A model generated the notes under the pieces. That model saw only the letters and a program-made list of their open reading frames with translations. It made no database searches and was not told the DNA's origin. Made by a program: the position numbers and the translations under genes. A stretch of 53,902 nt of DNA from Gemmatimonadota bacterium (lineage in GTDB: Bacteria > Latescibacterota > UBA2968 > UBA8231): NCBI GenBank assembly GCA_028875345.1, contig JAPPEG010000058.1, positions 1 to 53,902 of the forward strand. Reading direction: 5' to 3'. Below, one piece after another: positions 41,575 to 48,545 of this stretch (position 1 is its first letter; each line of letters begins with the position of its first letter).

Positions 41575-42429
41575 ATGGCTCTTCTCGATACCCACACCCA
41601 AATTTCAGCGATTATCGGCGACTTTGGCAGCGGCCTCGACCACCCCGAGTGCATTGCTTGGGGCTGCGATGGCTATGCCTATGCCGGCGGCGAAGCGGGC
41701 CAGATCTATCGCATTGACTTGGCCCGGCGCGAATTCGAAGAGTTCGCCCGAGTTGACGGCTTTGTCGGCGGCATCTGTCAGGATGCCCAGCACCGCCTGT
41801 ACGTCTGTAACGGCGACGTCAAGCGCGTCGAGCCGGATGGCGCGGTCAGCACGTATTGCGACCGCGCGGGCGAGGTGCCGCTGACTGTGGCCAACTACCC
41901 GGTCTTTGACGCGGCTGGCAACCTGTATGTGTCCAATTCTGGGGGTTGGCACAAAAACGACGGTTGGATCTGCAAGGTCGCTCCGGGGGGCCAAGGCGAG
42001 GTGTGGAGCCGCGCTCTGCCAGATTTTCCCAATGGAACGGCGCTGGATGCGGCGGGAGAATATCTCTACGTGGCTATGAGCATCAATCCCCGCGTGGCCC
42101 GCATCAAAATCGAGGCCGATGGCCGCGCCGGTGCCGCCGAGACCGTGTTTGAACTTCCGCAGACTGTTCCCGACGGCCTCGCCTTTGACGACGAGGGCAC
42201 CCTGTACTGCTCCTGCTATCGCCCGGACCGCATCTATCAGTATGCCGACGGCCAACTCGACGTTTTGGCCGACGATTACGAGGGCACTGCCATGGCGGCT
42301 CCGACCAATATCGCCTTCTGCGGCCCGGATCGGTCGCTCTTTCTCAGCGCCAACTTGGGGCGTTGGCACATAGCGCAATACGACTTGGGTAAGACGGGGA
42401 TGCCGTTGAACTACCCAGACATTCCCTAG
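41575..42429 (+). CDS. SMP-30/gluconolactonase-like protein
   Basis: The product is 284 residues with AAAGGA before the ATG. It is a six-bladed propeller with LDHPECIAWGCDGYAYAGGEAGQIYRID at the start (metal-binding Glu), YPVFDAAGNLYVSNSGG, FPNGTALDAAGEYLYVA (Asn ligand) and VPDGLAFDDEGTLYCS (Asp ligand). The family hydrolyses sugar lactones such as gluconolactone. Its start is divergent from a sugar-acid dehydratase gene; its end overlaps a convergent alcohol dehydrogenase gene by 4 bases. Together the dehydrogenase, lactonase and dehydratase make a plausible oxidative sugar pathway. Confidence 0.93.
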   Translation: MALLDTHTQISAIIGDFGSGLDHPECIAWGCDGYAYAGGEAGQIYRIDLARREFEEFARVDGFVGGICQDAQHRLYVCNGDVKRVEPDGAVSTYCDRAGEVPLTVANYPVFDAAGNLYVSNSGGWHKNDGWICKVAPGGQGEVWSRALPDFPNGTALDAAGEYLYVAMSINPRVARIKIEADGRAGAAETVFELPQTVPDGLAFDDEGTLYCSCYRPDRIYQYADGQLDVLADDYEGTAMAAPTNIAFCGPDRSLFLSANLGRWHIAQYDLGKTGMPLNYPDIP

Positions 42430-43517
42430 GTGGCGATCACGACTTGCGCGGGATTGATGGCTTGGTACTGGGCTTTGTGCGCCGTGATTTCAAATGCCTC
42501 CGGCACCTTGTCGATTCCCTCTAATACGTGCCGGATGGTGGGTTTCATGCTGATGCGTCCCGAGGCGACTAGCCGCACTGTGTACTCTAGATGGGCCTGC
42601 GAGCTGATGTCCGGGAAGAGGTAGCGTAGGCTGCGTTCTCTCATCAGGTCCACATCCAGTTCTAGGGGGCCGCCAAACCAGGAGACGCCTACCAGCTTGC
42701 CGCCGGAGCGCACTGCGTGCATGGCCTGTTTGAGCGCCCGGTCGCCGGCTAGTCCGAGTTTGACGCTGCCGCCGGCGCACTCGAAGACCACGTCGGCACC
42801 CTCGCCGCCGGTCAGGTCGCGGATTGCTTCGACTGGATCGTCCTCGCTGGCGTTGATGGCGTGGTCGGCTCCTAGCGCGCGCGAGATCTCGCACGCCTCG
42901 GGCCGCACATCTACGGTGATGAGTTGACCAGCTCCGCAGGCGCGCGCGGCCTGCATACTCTCGATGCCCATGCTGCCTTGGCCAAAGACGGCGACGGAAT
43001 CGCCCGGTCGGATCTGCGCGGTCTCGACTCCGGCGATGCTGTCGCTCAGCGATTGCAAGGTGGCGGCCTCGCTGTCGGAGATGCGGTCATCGACCTTGAC
43101 CAGCGCGATGGCCGGGAGCAGGGCGTGCTCGGCAAAGCAGCCGGGCAGTTGGAAGCCGATGATCGGACCGAGTCGGCAGTCGTCGGTGCGCTCGGAGTGG
43201 CACATGGGGCAGTCGCCGCAGGGTAGCTTGGCGCGGGCTGCTACGCGGTCGCCGGGTGCGTATCCTGTGACGGCTGAGCCGACTTCTACGATCCGGGCGC
43301 AAAATTCGTGGCCGAAGAGCTGGAGTGGCGCGTCTGTCTCCAGCCGGTTTTTGACGTGGTCGTACGCCAAGGTTGGAATCCCAAAGGCGAGCTGGGCTTC
43401 GGTCGCGCTGGGTTGGACTACCAGCGGCTCGACTAGCACGTGGTCGGGTGGGCAGGGCGTTAGCTCAATGTCGTCGAGCCGCATGTCGCCGAAGGCATAG
43501 AAACGCCAGGCTTTCAC
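42426..43517 (-). CDS. Zinc-type alcohol/sugar dehydrogenase lacking the usual catalytic Cys
   Basis: The product is 363 residues starting with GTG at 43517 and no strong ribosome site. It is an MDR-family enzyme with GHE (69-71), a structural zinc site C100-X2-C103-X2-C106-X7-C114, and the NAD loop VAVFGQGSMGIESMQ. The first zinc ligand, normally a Cys in GxCGTD-type sequence near residue 37, is absent: this part reads VVQPSATEAQ. The enzyme may bind zinc differently or have lost catalytic zinc. Tail-to-tail with the SMP-30 gene. Confidence 0.9.
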   Translation of the reverse strand: MKAWRFYAFGDMRLDDIELTPCPPDHVLVEPLVVQPSATEAQLAFGIPTLAYDHVKNRLETDAPLQLFGHEFCARIVEVGSAVTGYAPGDRVAARAKLPCGDCPMCHSERTDDCRLGPIIGFQLPGCFAEHALLPAIALVKVDDRISDSEAATLQSLSDSIAGVETAQIRPGDSVAVFGQGSMGIESMQAARACGAGQLITVDVRPEACEISRALGADHAINASEDDPVEAIRDLTGGEGADVVFECAGGSVKLGLAGDRALKQAMHAVRSGGKLVGVSWFGGPLELDVDLMRERSLRYLFPDISSQAHLEYTVRLVASGRISMKPTIRHVLEGIDKVPEAFEITAHKAQYQAINPAQVVIAT

Positions 43518-43533
43518 GGGTGTTTTCCCAGAT

Positions 43534-43791
43534 TTAGTAGTGATAGCGACAAGATAAGATAAAGAGGGTGTCTGACTCTATGCGGTAAATGAGGCGATGT
43601 TCTCGAGTAATTCGACGGGACCAACATCCCTGAAGATCATGCTTCAGAGCTTCAGGCTTGCCAAGCCCTGCAAACGGGTTGCGCTGGGTGTCTCGGATAA
43701 GCTCGTTGATTTTCCTGAAAGTGCTTTTGCTGGTCTGATACCAGTAGAGGTAATCCTGCCAAGCGTCTGCATGGAAGCTGATGTTTCTCAT
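43534..43791 (-). CDS. yoeB: YoeB-family toxin (mRNA interferase)
   Basis: The product is 85 residues. ISFHADAWQDYLYWYQTS, INELIRDTQRNPFAGLGKPEALKHDLQGCWSRRI, TREHRLIYRI and the C-terminal CRYHY match YoeB closely, including the catalytic Glu (KPEAL), Arg (SRRI) and near-terminal His. YoeB cuts mRNA at the ribosome A site. Its ATG overlaps the antitoxin's stop codon as ATGA. All active residues are present, so it looks functional. Confidence 0.95.
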   Translation of the reverse strand: MRNISFHADAWQDYLYWYQTSKSTFRKINELIRDTQRNPFAGLGKPEALKHDLQGCWSRRITREHRLIYRIESDTLFILSCRYHY

Positions 43792-44033
43792 TCTCCGATT
43801 AAGTCGCGAGGAGCAAAATTGCGCTGGCCTTGTTGGAAGTCCTCTAATGCCTTGCGGAGATAAGCAGCATTATTGGGTGAGGAGAGCAGGTAGTCTGTTT
43901 CGTCCTGTTCTTCTTCCTGTAACTTTTCTAAGGCACGAGTAATCAGGCTGCATATATCTTCCCCGGTTTTTTGGGAAAGCTGCTCTAGTACAGCCTTCTG
44001 CTCAGGGGTAAATTCAAATGGAGAAGTGCTCAT
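43788..44033 (-). CDS. Antitoxin of YoeB with an unusual N-terminal half
   Basis: The product is 81 residues, with an excellent AAAGGAGGT site before the ATG. The C-terminal half, DETDYLLSSPNNAAYLRKALEDFQQGQ, matches the toxin-binding tail of YefM/Phd antitoxins. The N-terminal half, FEFTPEQKAVLEQLSQKTGEDICSLITRALEKL, does not look like the Phd/YefM DNA-binding fold and instead resembles a ribbon-helix-helix or other helical module. I infer a domain swap. Encoded before the toxin, as usual. Confidence 0.85.
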   Translation of the reverse strand: MSTSPFEFTPEQKAVLEQLSQKTGEDICSLITRALEKLQEEEQDETDYLLSSPNNAAYLRKALEDFQQGQRNFAPRDLIGE

Positions 44034-44054
44034 AGGGACCTCCTTTTAGTCTAT

Positions 44055-44060
44055 ATTATA
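44055..44060 (-). promoter_or_regulatory. -10 box of the YoeB module
   Basis: On the minus strand, a perfect TATAAT lies about 20 bases upstream of the antitoxin start. The -35 region 17 bases further up reads TCGCCA, a poor match, so activity may depend on an activator or an extended -10. Antitoxin-toxin complexes commonly autoregulate at such sites, but no operator repeat is clear. Confidence 0.45.
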
Positions 44061-44205
44061 CTCTGCTACCCCATATTTGGCGAGTAGTCCTCTCTCTTGA
44101 TTTCGTCCTGTCTGTGGGTATATTGGCTTTCCCTGTCTTGGCGGGGCTGTCCCATGTTCAATGCTTGGGATTGGAAGATCAACCTGCTTCAATCCTCTAG
44201 AACAG

Positions 44206-44793
44206 TTAGAACAGTGCTCCGTTTATACCCAAGCTTGTGAAATAGCTCTTCTCGACCCGCCGTATTGCAAAGTTCAACCCTGCCATAAAGCGCGTACCTT
44301 CTCTGATAGGATAAGCCCAACCGCCACCGGCAAGGACACCGATACCAATATCAGATTCTGCATAGTTTTCTTCATCCTCAGAGATTACTTTGGCTGTGAC
44401 AAAAGCCATTCCCGCGTCTACGCGAATAAATCCTCCATCACCGATCTTTGCATTGGGAAAATGAATAAAACTAGCACCTGAGATGTAGTTGTACACATCA
44501 ACCTCACTATGGGAATTCTCCAATGTGTACACATCGTAATTGGCGTTGGTGACGATTCCTATTAAGGTCTGCTCGCCCAATGGTATATAAAGGCCAAGGA
44601 CATCAGTGCTTATCGCATAATGATCGACGTTTGGTTCATAGCTCAGCTCATCAAGCGCTTCTTGCAAGTCCAGAGGATAGCCATTTTGACCGTAGCCTAT
44701 GGTCCATAGGGCGTACCACCGCTCCATCTTACTTTCTGCGGCATACGACGGAACCGCTGCGCATACTAGGGCGACGAAGACTACGCGCAACAT
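44206..44793 (-). CDS. Small outer-membrane beta-barrel candidate
   Basis: The product is 195 residues with AGGAGG 6 bases before the ATG. MLRVVFVALVCAAVPSYA is a signal peptide. The rest is a run of alternating hydrophobic/polar strands (for example YAISTDVLGLYIPLG, TLIGIVTNANYDVYTL, FIRVDAGMAFVTAKVIS, IGIGVLAGGGWAYPI and RFMAGLNFAIRRVE) ending in aromatic Phe, as in outer-membrane barrels. Family not recognised. It lies 10 bases after the Gfo/Idh gene, so it may share its transcript. Confidence 0.7.
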   Translation of the reverse strand: MLRVVFVALVCAAVPSYAAESKMERWYALWTIGYGQNGYPLDLQEALDELSYEPNVDHYAISTDVLGLYIPLGEQTLIGIVTNANYDVYTLENSHSEVDVYNYISGASFIHFPNAKIGDGGFIRVDAGMAFVTAKVISEDEENYAESDIGIGVLAGGGWAYPIREGTRFMAGLNFAIRRVEKSYFTSLGINGALF

Positions 44794-44802
44794 ATAGGCC
44801 TC

Positions 44803-45891
44803 CTAGCCACCCAGCATCTGCGCTGCTTCTGCGAGCTGGGCTTGGGTGTAGGGCGATGCAAAGGCGCTGTCGGTCGGCTGGCCGTCTTCCATGAGCACGG
44901 CGGACGGGGGCGGCAGCTCCCAGTCGCCCAATTCCTCCCGCTGCACCATGGCACCGCCGCGCTCCAACGCCGAATAGAAGGGCAAGAGAAACATCATCAG
45001 CTTCTCCAGAAGCTGCTCGCCCGTCTCCGGCGACTGGCCGGTCTCGAACATTTCCTGAATGCCGAGCTGGAGCGCGTTCCAAGCGTTGTACATGAAATAG
45101 CCGGCCCGGGCCGGAATCCGTCCCTCAGCGTCGCCTCGGTGGTCGCCGAAGATTCGCATATAGGCGTTGCCGTCGGCCCCCGAGCTCATGTGTAGCGCCC
45201 CGTAGTACGGGCGCGTCGGACTCTCGTGCTCGTAGGCGATCATCCCGCCGGGAATCCGCCAATTGGGGGTGTGGTACGCGGCGGCGCGCGTTCGGCCTCG
45301 TCCCTTGGCGATCTCGTCGCGCAGAATTGAGTGGATGTACCAGACGCCGTGCAGGCCGTGAGAGTAGTAGTCGCTCATGGAGTTGTGCGCCACATAGCCC
45401 TTGATGTCGGGCAAATCCGCGGCCTTGGCGCGCAAGTCGCCCGCGCTCTCGGAAAACTCCCACGTCGAGGCGGTCAACAGCGCCGTGCCGTGTCGGTCAG
45501 CTGTCTCCACCATCTCCCGTCCCTTGGCCATAGAGGTGGCAAAGGGCCGATTGACAAAGGTTGGAACGCCTGCTTCGAGAAAAGGCCGTGCCAACAGGGG
45601 ATAGAGTGAAATCGCGTTGATGTCGTCGATGTACACCCCATCGATTTGGCCGATCATGTCCTGGGGATCGGCGACCATGCGGACCTCGGGGTACTTTTCT
45701 GCAAAGCGCTGGCGCATCTCCGCGTCGAGGCACCAAGCGCAGGTCATTATCATGCCCGTGGTGCGGAGGGTGCCGGGCGGGGGATTCATCTTTTCGCCCC
45801 AGATATTGAAGGTGTGGCCGCCGGGGCCGGTGATCATTCCGACGCGGACTAGGTCGCTGGGCGCGGTGCGCTGAAAGCGTTGTTGGGCCAT
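44803..45891 (-). CDS. Gfo/Idh/MocA-like oxidoreductase
   Basis: The product is 362 residues with GAGGAA before the ATG. The N-terminal Rossmann fold has VRVGMITGPGGHTFNIWG in place of the canonical GxGxxG, then VRMVADPQDMIGQIDGVYIDD and VPTFVNRPFATSM, which stands for the family EKP motif (here NRP). Loss of the catalytic Lys in EKP suggests altered chemistry or a non-redox role. The rest is a typical alpha/beta domain with the YYSHGLHGVWYIHSI stretch. Divergent from an enolase-superfamily gene. Confidence 0.8.
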   Translation of the reverse strand: MAQQRFQRTAPSDLVRVGMITGPGGHTFNIWGEKMNPPPGTLRTTGMIMTCAWCLDAEMRQRFAEKYPEVRMVADPQDMIGQIDGVYIDDINAISLYPLLARPFLEAGVPTFVNRPFATSMAKGREMVETADRHGTALLTASTWEFSESAGDLRAKAADLPDIKGYVAHNSMSDYYSHGLHGVWYIHSILRDEIAKGRGRTRAAAYHTPNWRIPGGMIAYEHESPTRPYYGALHMSSGADGNAYMRIFGDHRGDAEGRIPARAGYFMYNAWNALQLGIQEMFETGQSPETGEQLLEKLMMFLLPFYSALERGGAMVQREELGDWELPPPSAVLMEDGQPTDSAFASPYTQAQLAEAAQMLGG

Positions 45892-45914
45892 GATTCCTCA
45901 GAGGAGACGAGGGT

Positions 45915-45943
45915 TTGCGTGCGGCGAGTCTGAATGGTACTAT
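45915..45943 (+). promoter_or_regulatory. Promoter of the enolase-superfamily gene at 45980
   Basis: TTGCGT at 45915-45920 and TACTAT at 45938-45943 are 17 bases apart and precede the GTG start at 45980 by about 30 bases of leader. Confidence 0.45.
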
Positions 45944-45961
45944 ATCCGCACTCCTTGTCAA
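45934..45961 (-). promoter_or_regulatory. Overlapping divergent promoter of the Gfo/Idh gene
   Basis: On the minus strand TTGACA (45961-45956) and TACCAT (45939-45934) are 16 bases apart. This promoter overlaps the plus-strand one, so polymerase cannot occupy both at once; transcription of the two divergent genes should be mutually exclusive or coordinately regulated. Confidence 0.45.
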
Positions 45962-45979
45962 AATCCAGAGGATGTGGCC

Positions 45980-47152
45980 GTGAAAATCACCGCGACCAAA
46001 ATCTATAAATTTAGCGTCCCCACGGGCCAAGACACCGCCGCGCTGATTGCCAGTTCTTCCAAGACGTGGCTCTTCTTCAAGATCGAGACGGATATCGGCC
46101 TCAGTGGTTGGGGAGAGGGCAGCGGCGAGTGGCTAGTGCCTTCAGTCGAGGCTACGCTCGCCGCGTGGGAAGAACTGCTTTTGGACCGCGACCCGCTCCA
46201 CTACCGGGCATTAACCGAGGATATCCAAAACCGCTTGCCGTGGAAGGGTGGTCCGGTCTTCGGCACGGCCATCGCCGCTATTGACGCCGCCCTGCACGAC
46301 CTAGCGGGCAAAGCCTGGGGCGTGCCGGTGCATACTCTGCTGGGCGGCAAGCGGCGCGACAAAATTCGCGTCTATAGTAACGGCGGTATCTTTGCCTCGC
46401 CGGAGGAAGCCGCCGCGGGCGCGCGTCGGATCCAAGACCAGGGTTTTGCTGGCGTCAAAGGCAATCCCTTGGAGGGCCGCACGTGGCCGATGGATGGAGA
46501 AGCCATCGACCACTCGGTCGCCTGCGTCGAAGCGATGCGGCGGGAAGTGGGGGCCGGGTTCGACATCCTCCTCGACGCCCACGGCAGTCCCACTCCCGAA
46601 ATGAGCGTCGAATTCGCGCGGCGCACCGCGGCCTGCCGCCCGCTGCTGCTTGAAGAGCCGGTCAAAACCGGCTCGGTGGAGGCTCTCTTAGAAGTGGCGC
46701 GCAAAAGCCCCGTTCCCATCGCCACCGGCGAGAAGCTCTTTACGCTAGGACAATTTCGCCCCCTAATTGCCGAGCGCGCCTGCGCTTATTTGCAGCCGGA
46801 CCTCACGCATTGTTTTGGCATCGCGCATCTGCTCGAAATCGCCCGCGCCGCCGAAGCCGAACAGATGCTGATGGCCCCGCACAACGCCGGTGGCCCGCTC
46901 TGCACGGCGGCGACCCTACAAGCCGATGCGCTGATGGGCAATTTTCTCATCCAGGAGACCAACCACTTCTGGCTTTCGATGTACGACCGCTATGTCGAGC
47001 ACGATTGGCGCGTTGAGGATGGCCACATTGCCGTCTCCGACGCGCCCGGCCTCGGCGTTGAGGTCAAGGAAGCCGATCTAGCCGCGCTGCCCTACGAGCC
47101 GATGGCCTATCGCCAGTACCGGCACGCCGATGGCTCGTGGAAGGGGTGGTAA
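45980..47152 (+). CDS. Mandelate racemase/enolase-superfamily enzyme
   Basis: The product is 390 residues starting with GTG at 45980 (AGAGGA upstream); the ATG at 45890 would read through two promoters and was rejected. The start VKITATKIYKFSVPT is typical. IDAALHDLAGKAWGVPVHTLLGGKRRDKI marks the barrel start, FAGVKGNP contains the Lys strand, and metal ligands are Asp in ILLDAHG, Glu in LLLEEPV and Glu in IATGEKL; PHNAGGPLCTAA has the catalytic His. It is most like acid-sugar dehydratases of the gluconate/galactonate group. Confidence 0.93.
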   Translation: MKITATKIYKFSVPTGQDTAALIASSSKTWLFFKIETDIGLSGWGEGSGEWLVPSVEATLAAWEELLLDRDPLHYRALTEDIQNRLPWKGGPVFGTAIAAIDAALHDLAGKAWGVPVHTLLGGKRRDKIRVYSNGGIFASPEEAAAGARRIQDQGFAGVKGNPLEGRTWPMDGEAIDHSVACVEAMRREVGAGFDILLDAHGSPTPEMSVEFARRTAACRPLLLEEPVKTGSVEALLEVARKSPVPIATGEKLFTLGQFRPLIAERACAYLQPDLTHCFGIAHLLEIARAAEAEQMLMAPHNAGGPLCTAATLQADALMGNFLIQETNHFWLSMYDRYVEHDWRVEDGHIAVSDAPGLGVEVKEADLAALPYEPMAYRQYRHADGSWKGW

Positions 47153-47194
47153 CGTGCGCGGTGTGGCTCTCCCCCAACCGAAGGAGGTCGGGTA

Positions 47195-47647
47195 ATGGCC
47201 GAAATGCTCTACTTTGCCTACGGGTCCAACTTGCTCTGGAGCCAGATGCGGTCCCGCTGCCCGGGTGCCCGTGTTCACTCTGTGGTGCGCTTGGAAGGTT
47301 ACGAGCTATGTTTTCCGATGATCTCCTTTACGCGCAGCGGCATGGGCGTGGCCAGCATCCGGCCCAACGAGGACGCTTACCTCGAAGGCGTCATCTATGC
47401 AGTGACCGAGGACGACTTCAGACGCCTCGACCACTACGAAAGCGAGGGCACCAAGTACCGGCGGGACACGATAACCATACCTAAGTTAGGCGAAGTTTGG
47501 ACGTATTTCCCCCGCCTCGACGCTGGACACCACTATCCGCCCTCGGAGGAATACCTCAACGCCGTCATTCAAGGTGCGATTGAGCACGGACTTTCCGACG
47601 AGTACATTGCCATCTTACACGCTTTTTGGGACAAAGAAGAGGAGTGA
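47195..47647 (+). CDS. Gamma-glutamylcyclotransferase-like protein
   Basis: The product is 150 residues with AAGGAGG before the ATG. YFAYGSNLLWSQMRSRCPGA is the signature YGSN substrate loop, and EGVIYAVTEDDFRRLDHYESEGTKYRR carries the conserved core with the catalytic Glu (HYE). The family cleaves gamma-glutamyl groups to 5-oxoproline, as in glutathione turnover. It lies 42 bases after an enolase-superfamily gene and 4 bases before a PhyH gene. Confidence 0.92.
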   Translation: MAEMLYFAYGSNLLWSQMRSRCPGARVHSVVRLEGYELCFPMISFTRSGMGVASIRPNEDAYLEGVIYAVTEDDFRRLDHYESEGTKYRRDTITIPKLGEVWTYFPRLDAGHHYPPSEEYLNAVIQGAIEHGLSDEYIAILHAFWDKEEE

Positions 47648-47651
47648 TTCA

Positions 47652-48539
47652 ATGGCCCAGCAAACCATGACCAACGTCGAACCTTTTGTCGATTCCACAC
47701 CCCTGCTTGACGCGCCTGAGGCATTGCGCGAGCGCGCGGCCGAGCAGGGCTATTTGTTCTTCCGCTCGCTGCTGGATTCAGAGTCGGTGCTGGACCTGCG
47801 CCGCCAGATCCTCGGAGTTTGTCAGCAGCACGGCTGGCTCGACGACGACGCGCCCTTGATGGATGGAATCGCGCGCGATGGGGAGCTTTTCATCGAAGGG
47901 AACGCGCCCGAGTGGATCGCCTTTTACATCGATGTCCAGCGGTTGCGCGCCTTCAACGCCTTGGCGCTGCACCCGGCGATCTTGGCGATGTTCGCCACGC
48001 TCTTCGGCGAGGAGGCCCTGCCCCACAGTCGCAATATCTGCCGGGTAATTTTCCCCAACGCCCTAACGCACACCACCCCGCCGCACCAGGACAATTTCTA
48101 CATCGGCGGCACCGATGAGACGTGGACCGCTTGGATCCCGGCTGGCGACTGTCCGGCTGCGCTGGGTAGCTTGGCGGTGGCACCGGGTAGCCACAAGTTA
48201 GGCAAGCTAGATGTGCAGAAGGCGACCGGCGCGGGCGGCCACGCCGTCGAGTTGCCCGAAGACACGCTGTGGGCGGGCGGAGACTTTGTCGCTGGCGACG
48301 TGCTGATATGCCACAGTCTCACGGCGCATCAGGGCCAAGACAACGAAAGCGGCGACCGCCTGCGCATCTCGCTCGACTATCGCTACCAGCCCATGAGCCA
48401 CCCGGTGCGCGAAGACTCGCTGGAGCCGCACATGCACTTTACGGATTGGGAGAACATTTACGCCAAGTGGGACGCGGACGATCCGCTCAAGTACTACTGG
48501 CGCGCGTGGGATTTGCAGATCAACCCCCGCATTCGGTAG
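47652..48539 (+). CDS. Phytanoyl-CoA dioxygenase (PhyH) family protein
   Basis: The product is 295 residues. The frame opens at 47574 inside the previous gene, but the ATG at 47652 follows GAGGAG and is preferred. The triad is H145-x-D147 (PPHQDNFYIGG) and H221 or H226 (CHSLTAHQGQD). GSLAVAPGSHKLGKL is the core strand. The C-terminus has an aromatic tail (YYWRAWDLQINPRIR). With the enolase-superfamily and cyclotransferase genes upstream this forms a three-gene plus-strand operon. It is convergent with the dihydroorotate dehydrogenase-like gene, 6 bases apart. Confidence 0.93.
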   Translation: MAQQTMTNVEPFVDSTPLLDAPEALRERAAEQGYLFFRSLLDSESVLDLRRQILGVCQQHGWLDDDAPLMDGIARDGELFIEGNAPEWIAFYIDVQRLRAFNALALHPAILAMFATLFGEEALPHSRNICRVIFPNALTHTTPPHQDNFYIGGTDETWTAWIPAGDCPAALGSLAVAPGSHKLGKLDVQKATGAGGHAVELPEDTLWAGGDFVAGDVLICHSLTAHQGQDNESGDRLRISLDYRYQPMSHPVREDSLEPHMHFTDWENIYAKWDADDPLKYYWRAWDLQINPRIR

Positions 48540-48545
48540 GTGTGG

